Source: Parietaria judaica (Eukaryota > Streptophyta > Magnoliopsida > Rosales > Urticaceae). Taken from it: 64,000 nt of DNA. Of this stretch, positions 36,905-47,707 are shown in pieces (position 1 is the first letter of the stretch; each line of letters opens with the position of its first letter). Both the position numbers and the translations under genes were made by a program. The DNA is taken from the NCBI GenBank assembly GCA_954871525.1, contig OX940864.1, positions 18,346,001-18,410,000 of the forward strand. Reading direction: 5' to 3'. The notes under the pieces were generated by a model. The model saw only the letters and a program-made list of their open reading frames with translations, had not been told where the DNA came from and ran no database searches.

Positions 36905-37455
36905 GTTTTCCTCATGAGGATAAGGTTATTGCAAACCTTCTCGTAGATGGAGAGAAGAATGTCAGTACCGACGTGTGGTACCTAGAAAATGGTGCTAGCA
37001 ACCACATGACTGGGGACCGAGCTAAGTTTGAAGAGCTCGATGAGAAGATCACGGACAACGTGAAATTCGGTGACGGATCAGTCGTAGAAATCAGAGGCAG
37101 AGGGTCGATCCTGTTCGAGCGCAAGAATGGCGACCAGCGTCTGATGACCCAGGTGTATTTCATCCCAAAGTTGAAGAGCAACATCATCAGTCTAGGACAG
37201 ATGAGTGAGATCGGGGAACACGGTGTTGCTGCAAGGGTCCTACCTGAAGATGTGGACCAAGGAATGAGAGTTGTTAATGAAGGTGGAGCGAACGCCCAAC
37301 AGACTCTACAAGATTCTCCTGAAGACGTGCCAGCCCGTCTGTCTCATGGCATCGATGGCAGACCCGACTTGGCTATGGCACGCACGGCTCGGACACGTGA
37401 ACTTTCACGCGCTCAAGATGATGGGCTAGAACACCCCGACCAGCTATGTGAGTGA
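36905..37455 (+). pseudogene. Copia protease and pre-integrase region, broken
   Basis: The protease core reads VWYLENGASNHMTGD. The catalytic aspartate of the usual D(S/N)GA motif is replaced by glutamate, which should abolish cleavage of the polyprotein. The region continues to NIISLGQMSEIG. A frameshift near 37220 follows, after which another frame carries the pre-integrase WLWHARLGHVNFHAL (first zinc-binding His pair). Stops at about 37426-37428 (that frame) and TGA 37453-37455 (frame of the integrase) separate it from the integrase. All calls are by motif. Confidence 0.85.
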
Positions 37456-37458
37456 TGC

Positions 37459-39243
37459 ATGATCGCGAAGCAGGCGAGGATACCGTTTCCGATCAAGGCC
37501 AAATTCCGAGCAGAAAGACCCCTACAGTTGGTGCATGGAGACCTATGTGGTCCAGTCACCCCAGCAACTTTGGCAGGTAAAAAGTACTTCCTTTTACTTG
37601 TTGATGATTACAGTCGCTGGATGTGGGTTTATATGCTTAAGGAGAAGTGCGGAGCCTTTGAGGTCTTCAAGAAGTTCAAGAAGATCGTGGAGAATGGCTC
37701 GGTGCACAGGTTAAAGGTCTTGCGTACAGACCGAGGAGGAGAATTCACTTCCCAGAAGTACGGAGAATTCTGCGACCATGAAGGAGTTCAGCGTCATCTG
37801 TCCGCACCCTACACGCCCCAGCAGAATGGCGCAGTGGAAAGACGAAACAGAACTGTGATGAACACAACGAGGAGCTTGCTCAAGAGCATGCAAGTTCTAG
37901 CCCGGTTTTGGGCAGAAGCAGTAAGACATGCGGTTTACTTGCTTAATCGTTTGTCAACCAAAGCGCTAGGAGAACGCACTCCCTACCAGGCGTGGAAATG
38001 GAAGAAACCCCACTTAGAACATTTGAGAGTGTTCGGGTGCACCGCACATGTGAAGGTTGCGGGGCCACATCTCACGAAGCTGGATGACCGGAGTCAGAAG
38101 ATGGTGTACCTTGGTGTTGAAGAAGGAAGCAAGGCACACAAACTCTACGATCCACGACGCGGCGGACTCCGAGTGAGCAGAGATGTTGTGTTCGAAGAAG
38201 AGATGAAGTGGGATTGGCGCAAAGAGAAAGGAGAACCCGAGCAGAACTCAGTGGAGTTCACAGTTGAAGATGGAGAGGGCGTTGCCGAGCAGGATCAGCC
38301 CGGAACACCCAGCTCGGAAACAGTTTTGCCGAGCACGAGTGAATCCAGTCCGGGAGAGAGCACCCCGGATACACTCAGGACACCAAGTCCGAGCAGGATC
38401 AGCCCGTCCATCTCGGGAGATTCCTCCATAAAAGACGGCCCAAGAGGATTTCGACCTCTTTCAGACGTCTACGATCAGACTCAAGAAGTGGAGATGAGCC
38501 TGGATGAACTTTCATTGTTGTGTGTAGAAGAGCCAGCCAGCTACCAGGAGGCAGCAGCCGAGCAGGAGTGGCAGGAAGCAATGAAGAAGGAGATGGAGTC
38601 CATCGAGAAGAACAAGACATGGGAGCTTACCGACCTGCCCAAAGGTCATAATCCCATCGGCCTGAAGTGGGTGTTTAAACTGAAGAAGGACACTGAGGGG
38701 AATATCCTTAAGCACAAGGCAAGGCTGGTTGCAAAAGGCTACGTTCAGAGGAAAGGCATAGACTTTGAGGAAGTCTTTGCTCCAGTAGCAAGACTGGACA
38801 CGATCAGAGTCATCCTAGCCCTAGCAGCTCATCGAGGTTGGGAAATTCACCATCTGGATGTCAAATTGGCATTCCTAAATGGTGACCTCGAGGAAGAAGT
38901 GTACGTCAAGCAACCAGAGGGGTTCGACGTCACGGGCAAGGTGCAGAAGGTGTACAAGTTATCCAAGGCCCTGTACGGGTTGAGAAAAGCACCAAGAGCG
39001 TGGAACATCCGCCTTGATAAGAGCTTGAAGAACTTTGGATTCACAAAGTGCCTGAGCAAGCAAGCAGTCTACACCAGGAGTACCGGGCAGGAAACTCTGA
39101 TCGTGGGAGTATACGTGGACGACCTGATCGTCACTGGATCCAGCGCAGGAGGCGTAGATGGATTCAAGCAACAGATGATGGCCGAATTCGAGATGAGTGA
39201 CCTCGGATTACTTTCATACTATCTCGGTCTCGAGGTGGAATAG
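37459..39243 (+). pseudogene. Copia integrase and reverse transcriptase
   Basis: The longest open frame of the window (594 codons). The integrase core shows the three acidic residues in [15 protein letters not shown] and [12 protein letters not shown], which join element DNA to the target. A Pro/Ser-rich linker (about residues 280-330) leads to the reverse transcriptase with [60 protein letters not shown] and the catalytic YVDDL. It ends with TAG at 39241-39243 where the family continues, so a single base change cut RT from RNase H. The catalytic residues themselves are intact. Confidence 0.95.
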
Positions 39244-40083
39244 AAGAAGGACAGCATTACGCTGAAGCAGTCGGCCTACGCGAAGAAGATCCTCAAGCAG
39301 TTCGAGATGACGGATTGCAACCTGAGCAAGTATCCAATGGAGGCGAAGCTGCAGCTCGGGAAGGATCCTGAAGGGAGAAGAGTGGATCCCAGGGAGTACA
39401 GACGCGTGATCGGGTGCCTGAGGTATCTCACCCGCACCCGACCAGACATTTCACACGCAGTAGGGATAGTCAGTCGATACATGGAGAAGCCCACAAGTGC
39501 ACACCAGCAGGCGGTGAAGCACATCTTGCAATAAGTGAAGGGCACGACAGACTACGGGATCCAGTACAACCGAGGAAGTGGAGCAGAAGTACTAGTCGGC
39601 TTTACAGACAGTGATCTGGCCAGTTATATCAATGACAGAAAGAGTACCGGAGGGATGGCGTTCTACCTCAACGGAAACCTGATCACCTGGCAGTCTCAAA
39701 AGCAGCAGACAGTAGCTCTATCCTCATGTGAAGCAGAGTTCATGACGGCAACCGCAGCAGCATGTCAAGCTATGTGGTTGAAGGGGCTACTACGTGAAGT
39801 GACCGGATCCGAGCAGAGACCAGCTACTTTCTACGTGGACAACAAGTCTACAATTGCGTTGATGAAGAATCCAGTGTTCCATGGACGGAGCAAACACATT
39901 GACGCGAAATTTCACTACATTCGTGAGTGTGTAGAGAAGCGAGAGATCATCGTGGAGTTCGTCAACACGAGGGAGCAACGGGCAGACATTCTTACCAAGG
40001 CTCTGGGGAGAGTCAAGTTCGCAGAGATGAGAGAGCTGCTCGGAGTGAAGAAAGTAGAAGTGAGTCAAGCTTACGGGGGAGAA
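39244..40083 (+). pseudogene. Copia RT end and RNase H, broken by a TAA
   Basis: The frame continues from the TAG with SAYAKKILKQFEM and RYLTRTRPDISHAVGIVSRY. It is stopped by TAA at 39532-39534 and resumes with the RNase H: GFTDSDLASY, SCEAEFM, FYVDNKSTIAL and RADILTKALGR. The frame has no stop before the purine tract and runs 264 bases into the 3' LTR (to 40347), where the bases differ from the 5' LTR only slightly. RNase H removes the RNA strand during reverse transcription. Confidence 0.9.
40075..40083 (+). promoter_or_regulatory. Polypurine tract of the copia element
   Basis: GGGGGAGAA abuts the 3' LTR and would prime plus-strand synthesis. Confidence 0.8.
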
Positions 40084-40591
40084 TGTGAGATTAAGCTTGA
40101 CTTAGTCCGTCACACTGAGGAAGTCAGCCCGGGTACTGACCAGAACCGAGGACGGATAGGAGTTCAGCCCAGCTCGGGTGAACACGAGCAGAACGTCCAG
40201 AAAGAAGGCAAGCCCGGTCAGGGGCAAACGAGCAGACCAGCTCGGGGACAGAGAAGCTGTCCGAGCAGGAAAGGGAAAGTCAACAACTACCCGCGAAGCT
40301 TGAGGAGCAAGCAAAGATCAAGTCAAAGATTTGATAAGATTATTTAGGGTAGTTTCCCGATTTTGTGCGATTTGGTTAGCTAGGGTTTCGTCTATGTGAG
40401 GCTATAAATATACCTAGCATGTATACTTTGTAAAGTGCTGAGTCCATTAGAGTTTTGAGTTTATCTTCTTGTATTTTGCCTTCGATTATCAATAGAGAAT
40501 CTATTCTCCCAGATTTGTGTTCTTCAATTTTCTATTCGATTGCTTTAGTGTTATTCGTGTTATTTGCAGATCCGTGAATTGGGATCCAACA
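40084..40591 (+). repeat. 3' LTR of the copia element
   Basis: 508 bp, about 97.6% identical to the 5' LTR by eye. Differences cluster at about 40423-40432 and 40500-40520 relative to the 5' copy. Ends in CCAACA followed by TAACG. Confidence 0.95.
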
Positions 40592-41396
40592 TAACGTTGG
40601 TCGATATTGTCATCACTTAATAAAATAAAAAAAGACAATGTAGTAAGTGTGTGTTCCATGATTTGATTGGCATTGCCACAAGGTTTTCAACATATATATA
40701 TGTATGTTCACGGGCTAATCTAGAAAATGATTATTAGAGGCATAGTAATTTTGGAAGGCAGAATAATAATAATTCGAAGTAAAAAAATGGAGAAAAATAA
40801 AGGAAAAAGGTTAAATAAAATAAAATATCTTAATGAACACAATATATATGAAACTTTGGGGTCCTCCCTTTTACCTAGTTATTATTAACATTCAAGAATT
40901 TAAAACCCGTTTTTTACAATTTTTTTTTAAATTAAGTTTTAATATACCAAATTTAGTTAATGCATCAAATTTCAAAAACTCTGAAAAACCTACAATTAAG
41001 ATTATCTTATAAATCAAATTTGAGTAGATTTAACTCATAAATGCGACTTCGGCTTAATTTGAATGCAGCTGTAAACCCGCATTTTCAAGATTTGAAGGGC
41101 AAGTGGTGTGCTTATGATTGATTCGTGAACATTATTGTAACATGAAATGACTATCTTAGTCATATTGTCTCTTATTTTATAAACCGTAATTTAATTAGTC
41201 ATATTAAAGTTTAGTTCATTAAAGCACGTTACTTAATGAAAAGATAAATAAATATGGATCTTTCTAGTTTTTCTTCTCATGCAACAAGAAATTCTTTTGG
41301 ACTTCCGATGCTCCTATATTGATTAATTAACTACTATATATATAAACCAATTAAAATGATTACCAAAGCATGCAAAACAATCATCATATGTGGAGA

Positions 41397-41433
<37 letters not shown>

Positions 41434-42343
41434 CTCGTTTTTCCCAGTAACATTCATCACCAATGTCAAGCAATTAGGGTTTGATTACAATTGGCGGGAA
41501 AGTTGCTAATTTACTATCTTAATATATAATGAAAAAAAGATACATAAAAATTCGAGAAAATCATTTATGATCATGATAATTAAACAAACTATCCTATGTA
41601 TGAATCTCTCACGTTAGGTCTTGTGTGTGCTGATAATTACTTTTTTTTTTTTGAAGGAATGTGTGCTGATAATTACTAATTATTATATATATTGAGAAAA
41701 ATCATAGCATGCATAGGAATAATTAATCTCTTTTTTTCCTTTCTTTCGCAATAATGAGAAAATTAGCTCTTTGGTTCATTATGTTTAGTTAAATTTGTTA
41801 TCATAACTAATTCAATATTTTTTTAATGTAGTGATTCTCATTGATGTATATTGGAGTGTGGTACACTACACATTTGGATATACCCTCATTGGATTCCATT
41901 TGTTCAAACATTCCTATTGTTGGTCAATGTTTATAAAATTTAAAGGAGATCTAATTATATTCTTTTCGAAAAGTTTAAAGACATAGAAAAGACAAAGAAA
42001 ATATTTCCCAACAAAGAATATAATAATCTCATGCCATGGCTTGATAAAGGGTACAAAGCCAAAATTAAATTATACTATATAAGTACTTCTCTTAGGCTTA
42101 GGCTTTAAGTCAAAGATTACAAATTACAAAAAGTATTGTGTTTGCAATAAAATAATTGACCCCGCAAAGTTTTATTATCAGACTAACAGTAATAATAATC
42201 AAAGTCTGAAACTTTGAATAACATAATTTTAACTCCCATAATCTCATAACTACACAACGTGACTTATTGAACTCCATAATTGTCTTCAAACTTCATTACA
42301 ATTTACGAAGAGCTACATTGCTAATTATAGCAATTTATATATG

Positions 42344-42384
<41 letters not shown>

Positions 42385-42908
42385 CGAAATTCGGTTAAAG
42401 GCATATAATGAATTAAAAGTTTGAAAGAATATAAAGTTATACACGCATCGCAAATAATGATTTATTATTTTGAATTTCATGCATTAGTCAACGCTCTACA
42501 TTAGCAAATTAAGTAAAGAGTAAAGACTACTGAGTTATCTTTCCTTTTTCACATTTTTTCGCAATCTATAGTAGAGGGTAAAAATTTCTCATGTAGAGTT
42601 TATTTATACTTTATTTATTCATTATAATTTAATTATTATATACGATATGTCACTTCCGTTGCTCTTTCACCTCAAGCAGAGCATTGAATTTTTTTTGTTC
42701 CTAGAATATTTATTTTTCCCATAAGAATAGTGAGGGTGCAAGGTTTATTCCAATTCCCGGTTCTAGAAACCAGTTTCAAAAGTGTTCCTATTTTCTTCTA
42801 AAAAATAGGTAGCCGTTAATCTATACTACTAGTACTGAATTTCAAACCAACGAATGATATAGCTGTTGATGTTGAAATTTAGAGCATAGACTGCGGCCAA
42901 ATTGCTTG
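40592..42908. other. AT-rich intergenic stretch
   Basis: (TA)n tracts at 41400-41430 and 42350-42382. A short duplication of GTGTGCTGATAATTACT lies near 41624 and 41662. No gene recognised. Confidence 0.5.
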
Positions 42909-44038
42909 TGTTGGACCGAGCCCAATGTCGTTTTGTTAACTTGCTTTGGGCATGGATCTCTGGCACCTTGGATCACACAGACCCTCCACTGACCGTGGAC
43001 CAACAATCCGGGCCACACCGCTACCTGTTACCGCAAGGCCTGGAATAGACAAGGCCCGGGTTACAGGTTTGGGGCACTACTCAGATCGGGTCTCCACGTA
43101 AGGGAGATCACAATTTTAACCTTTTAGTGAATCTTGGTAGATTAGACCCTCTACCCGTGTTACCGACCTCGGTCCGGGTCCTACGGTCTATCCGCAAAGT
43201 CAATATATATGCTCTAAGATACAAAACTGAGGGATTGAACGAGCACCGCACGGATCCAGAACCTCAACAAGGAGGGTCGTAAATCGAGCAAGACTCTTCT
43301 CCAGGGCTCCCGCTCTAGCTGACTCCTCCGAACCCAAACCTAGGGAAAAGAACACCCGAGGTCGGGGGGGGGGGGGGGGGGGGGGTACCCCCGTATTCAC
43401 CTCCGACGCTCAACATTAGAGTGATATTTGAGGCGGAGGCGAGTTTAAAGGGAGTAGAGAGTGTTTAGAGCGAGTTCGATTGAGTTTCGATGAGTTACCA
43501 TTGAACTGAACTGAGCTTCTATTTATAATAAGGTCCAGGGGTTCAAGTGCAATTATAAACTGTTCCGGGAAGCCCCCGGGATAATATTATATAGTATTTC
43601 GGGTCCCCCAGATGTTACGGACCAATTGCCGCAAGCCACGTCAGCATCTGACGCTCCACGCGCCCCCACACGCGGGTTTTCTGTGCGTCGCGCACTGGAA
43701 TGGGCTGTTGCCCTTGCGCCACGTGGCAGCGCGCAAGTGGGCACGTTGGCAGGCCAGCTGGGCGCGTGGAGGCTCCTGCGGCCACGTGGCAGCACCTGGA
43801 AGGGTGTGGGCGCCTGTGGGGCCCACCTGAAGTACTCTCGGACCCTTTTTAGGGTTCCGGGGGTGTTCCAAAGCCGTTTTTTGAGTATCTTGATATTTTA
43901 GGATCATCTAGACACTTTATTCTACGAAAACGGGCCACCGCAAGGCGTCTTGGGGTTGAAAATGATTTATGTAATAAAAAATGATTAATTAAATAATCTT
44001 TCTTTATTAAATATACTTTATAAAAATACTCCCCAACA
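42909..44038 (-). repeat. Probable solo LTR, minus strand (1130 bp)
   Basis: In reverse the block starts TGTTGGGGAGTATTTTTA and ends GGCTCGGTCCAACA, a good TG...CA pair with inverted ends. A reverse-strand TATAAATAGAAGC lies at about 43515-43527, followed by leader-like sequence. Much of it is GC-rich, unlike the flanks. It includes a run of 22 G at 43364-43385. The flanking pentamers GCTTG and ATAGC do not agree. Open frames near 43553-43907 on both strands are composition effects. Confidence 0.6.
43364..43385 (+). repeat. Run of 22 G
   Basis: An uninterrupted G run preceded by C and followed by TACCCCC. Its exact length is probably unreliable in the assembly. Confidence 0.9.
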
Positions 44039-44950
44039 ATAGCTATGAGCGTGAATTCTGATTTCACACCCAAGTGATAAAAAAAAAATCAATAACAATC
44101 TGAATTGCAATCTATGGAATCATGTTCTGCAGTGGTGGAATCATAAATTACATACAGGAGGCTATGCTTAATTTTTTGCTGAAAATTTAACTTGAATGAG
44201 TTATATTTAAATTAAATAAAAAGTTATGGGGAGTTAAATTATATTTATATGTGAATTTACATTAAAAAAATAGAATATTATTATAAAAAAAAAAAATGGA
44301 AGGGCCACCCCACATTAAGCTGCTTCCGCCTTTAATGATGTGAAACGCCAATTATTTTTGAAACGACAAACTGTAAAAGAGAGAACTATTTTAATAACGA
44401 CTATTCTTACAACAGTATAATCTCAGATAATAACGTCAAAAAAACTACGATTAAATTGTGTATTGAAGGAAATATAGGAGTTAAAAATGATAGAGAAATA
44501 CAAAGCAGAAACAAACGAGAAAACACAGGGCATTAAAGACATTGAGCCACAAAAATCAAAAACCAAAGAAATGAACATTAACGACATAAAACGGAAAAAA
44601 AACGACTAGAAATTGAAGCAGAAAAAAAGTGAGAAGAGATGTCAAACGACAAAAATTGTACGACATGAAAAATAGAGATTAGAAGAGAAGTATTAAAGCG
44701 ATAGAAAAAATTACAGTTAAAAAAGAGAACTAAAAAGGACAAAATAAAAACGACTGAAAAAAAAAGGTAAAAGAGAAAGAAAACGATGACAAAAGTTGAA
44801 GATAAAGTGATGAAGTTAAACGACAACAAAGTAAAATGCATGCAATATCAAAGATAAAGAAAGAAAAAAGAAAACGACAGAAAAATGAAAGGGCTGTAGT
44901 ATGACTTGAGTCTTGAAATATCAAAAGGAAAGTAAGAATAAAATAATCCA
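44039..44950. other. A-rich intergenic stretch
   Basis: Purine-rich plus strand with repeated AAACGACA / GACAAAA words between 44340 and 44880. No gene recognised; reverse-strand open frames are F/S-rich composition artefacts. Confidence 0.5.
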
Positions 44951-44960
44951 TTATATTAAA

Positions 44961-46123
44961 GAGATAATTGCGGTAAAAAGACCCAACCTTTGGTCAAATG
45001 CTCTGCTGTGTATACAACGTCCGTAAATGACGGCAAAAGTACCCAAACTCGATATTTGGGAGTTGACTGAGAATATTTGTCCATGTGGCTATTAGCCTTT
45101 GCCACGTGGCATGGCACATGGCACTTGGCCGCCACGTGGCATGTCACGTAATTATTATTTTATTAAAAAATTTAAAAAATATTATTTAAAAAAACATTTT
45201 AATTTTTAAAAAAATTATATTATTTTTCAATAATAACCAATAATGAATATTTAAATTTAAATATTCATTATTGGTTTTTATTATTAAAAATAATTATTCA
45301 TTTTAGAAAAGTGGGTCAAACAAAATAAATAATGAAAAAAATCACCGTTCACGGTTCACTCAAGCTCTGCCTCCGATCCGGTTCACGGGTGGAAGGAAAT
45401 CGCTTAATATTAATAATAATAACCAATAATAATCATATGATTATTTAACGACAATTTTAAAAAAAGAATAATATATAAATAAAAAAACATATTAAACAAT
45501 TATTATTATTATAAAATGCGAACACAAAAAAAAATATCATGCAAACAAATAAAAATAATTTTTCGTTAAATATAAATATGACTACTATTTTTTTTAATAA
45601 GTGGTGTGTATTTAATTATGTCTTGACTTTGTAAACAATATGTATGTGTTTATTGGTTATTATTATTAAACATATTAAACAATTTTATTCGACGCGTGAA
45701 CCGGATCGGAAACGGAATTCAAGTGAACCTTGAACGGTGATTTTTATTTCGTTCTACCCACTTTTTTAAAAATAAATAATTATAACCAATAATGAATATT
45801 TAAATTTAAATATTCATTGTTTGTTATTATTGGAAAAAAATAATTTTTTATTAAAAATAAAAAATAATTTTGTTTAAGAAATAAATTTAAAAAAAATAAA
45901 TTTTTTATAAAAAGTTATTTAAAAAGTAAAAATTACGTGGCATGTCACGTGGTGGCCAAATGCCATGTGGCATGCCACGTGGCAAAGGCTGATTGCCACA
46001 TAGATAGATTTTCTCGGTCAACTCCCAAATGTCGAGTTTGGGTACTTTTGCCGCCATTTACGAAGGTTGTATACACAGTAGAGAATTTGACCAAAGGTTG
46101 GGTCTTTTCGCCGCAATTAATCC
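44961..46123. mobile_element. 1.16 kb TIR element with 10-bp TSD
   Basis: Long TIRs of about 190 bases (TAATTGCGGTAAAAAGACCC, CAACCTTTGGTCAAAT, GGGAGTTGACTGAGAA, GCCACGTGGCATG) face each other. TTATATTAAA lies on both sides (44951-44960 and 46124-46133). A second, inner inverted pair (AATAATGAATATTTAAATT; GGATCGGA/TCCGATCC near 45375 and 45700) makes most of the element foldable. No coding sequence. The TSD length and end style fit a Mutator-like MITE related to 9730-10197. Confidence 0.85.
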
Positions 46124-46133
46124 TTATATTAAA

Positions 46134-46507
46134 TGGTTACATTGTGTTTCCGATGTTAAGTTATCCATGAAAGTAATTGGTTAGAAGTATAGCTTTATTG
46201 GGCTCTTATTCTCCGAAACATTTCAATGATATTAGACCTCAGAAACATTTCAAGGATGTTTCCGAGTAAAATAGAGGATTATTTTGCGGATCTGAACCGC
46301 TCCGGTGATCATATAGAAATCAATCTTGCAGAGCCGCCTCCACTCCTTTCACGAATTGTCTGTTACACATAATGGTACATTTTGATCGGTGAAGAAGTGG
46401 TTCGATTCTTTTGACTCTTGTTTATTGGGAAGATATCTGTTATGATTACCGACCCGTAGAGGGGGCAACAAAAAGATCCAGCCTCAAGGATCGGCCAACG
46501 CGTCCAA
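46134..46507. other. Intergenic, no feature seen
   Basis: Mixed-composition sequence with a small direct repeat of GAAACATTTCAA near 46216 and 46241; no gene recognised. Confidence 0.45.
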
Positions 46508-46773
46508 TTTATTATTGAGAAATGGCTCTGAATAGCCAAATTGAAACGTTAGATTACCCAAATAGCTAATCTTTTTTTTTTCTTAATAAAATAGCCAAAT
46601 TGATGAGGTGGTTTTTTAATAACAAATTTTATACCTATAATACCCTTTTAATTAAACTATTTTTCATTATTAATAAAAAAAGAAAAAAAATATTTTCTCA
46701 TAATAAATGCACGCTAACAGATCATCGTTATTAACCTATTCAAAGCCATTATTCCATCCCCAGAGAAGATCAA

Positions 46774-46878
46774 GAGATCATCGCCAATGGCCGGGTCGAC
46801 CATGGCTGGCAGAAGGTCACCTACACCAAGCGCCAGGGAAAGACCAAACCCTCGCTCGCCTCCGATTCCCCTGCTCAC
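46774..46878 (+). pseudogene. Captured fragment of a TMEM214-like (DUF2359) gene
   Basis: One frame reads EIIANGRVDHGWQKVTYTKR followed by QGKTKPSLASDSPAH. The GHGW/DHGWQKVTY.KRQRK motif near the N-terminus is characteristic of plant proteins related to transmembrane protein 214. Only about 35 codons are present, with no start codon assigned and no downstream part. It joins the sucrose synthase fragment at about 46874-46880, in a different reading frame. The identification rests on one conserved motif. Confidence 0.6.
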
Positions 46879-47409
46879 CGAGCATCAGAGACCGAGTGCA
46901 GGACATTCTCTCCGCTCACCGCAACGAGCTCGTCTCTCTGTTCTCCAGGTTCGCTTCTCTTCTCTTCTCTTCTCTTCCGACTCAATCGATTCTCTCGTTG
47001 TCCTGTGCTTGGTTCCTTAGAGCTTTGTGGTTACGAAGGTACGTCGCTCAGGGAAAGGGAATTCTGCAGCCGCGCACTCTGCTCGACGAGATCGAGAGCG
47101 TCTTCGCCGGCCACGAGGCTCTGGAGAGTCTCAGCAACGACCCTTTCGGCGAAGTCATCAAATCCGCGCAGAACTGTGAATCAAGCCTCTGATCGATCGT
47201 TACTCGAGCTTTTTGTGACAGAGGATTGAATTTCTGAATTTGAATTGCGTGTAACAGAAAGCGATTGTGCTGCCTCCGTTTGTGGCCATTGCGGTACGGC
47301 CAAGGCCTGGTGTTTGGGAGTACGTTCGTGTCAATGTCTTTGAGCTTAGCGTTGAGCAATTGTCTGTCTCTTAATATCTCAGCTTCAAAGAAGGTCTTGT
47401 TGATCCGAT
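46878..47409 (+). pseudogene. Captured 5' exons of a sucrose synthase gene
   Basis: Three exon pieces with GT-AG boundaries kept. The first (to 46948) reads SIRDRVQDILSAHRNELVSLFS. The 90-bp intron 46949-47038 begins GTTCGC and ends CGAAG. The second (47039 to about 47172) reads YVAQGKGILQPRTLLDEIES and NDPFGEVIKSAQ. The third (47258-47409) reads [38 protein letters not shown], a TAA stop at 47372-47374, then YLSFKEGLVDP and a GTAAGT donor. These match the N-terminal regulatory region of plant sucrose synthase, which cleaves sucrose with UDP. No catalytic glycosyltransferase domain is present. Intron retention shows capture at the DNA level. Confidence 0.9.
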
Positions 47410-47499
47410 GTAAGTGATGATGATCCTCTCAAATTCACAATTCTGCAACTGAAATTCAAACTTGTATCTATTTTGATACGTTTTTGTGTGCTTTTCTCT

Positions 47500-47700
47500 T
47501 TGTTAGATATTAGGCTGTATTAATGTGGTTAATTCACGATTTTTGTTAGATATTAGGTTGTATTAATGTGGTTAATTCATGTTTTTGTTAGATATTCGGT
47601 TGTATTAATGTGGTTAATACACTTTTTGTTAGATATTAGGTCGTATTAATATTAGATATTAGGTTGTATTGGTTGTATTAAAATGGTTAATTCACTTTTA
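47500..47700 (+). repeat. Tandem array, 41-43-bp unit, in the Pack-MULE
   Basis: About four to five units of GTTAGATATTAGGTTGTATT followed by AATGTGGTTAATTCAC. Anchors GTTAGA at 47502, 47545, 47587 and 47628. More copies lie at 48795-48910 beyond the hAT MITE. Confidence 0.85.
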
Positions 47701-47707
47701 TGTTAGA

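Larger units (their letters stand above)
35279..40591 (+). mobile_element. Full-length Ty1-copia retrotransposon, inactivated
   Basis: Two LTRs (507 and 508 bp) with TGTGAG...CCAACA ends enclose a primer site, gag, protease, integrase, reverse transcriptase, RNase H and a purine tract, in copia order. The flanking pentamers TAACC and TAACG match at four of five bases, consistent with a TSD with one later change. The LTRs differ at about a dozen sites plus one indel (about 2.4%). The body has at least four premature stops and several frameshifts. A diverged solo LTR of the same family is at 10386-10909. Confidence 0.95.

Noticed and set aside
43553..43907. Several GC-rich open frames on both strands
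   Set aside because: Local GC content inside a solo LTR removes stop codons; no motif and frames overlap on both strands.
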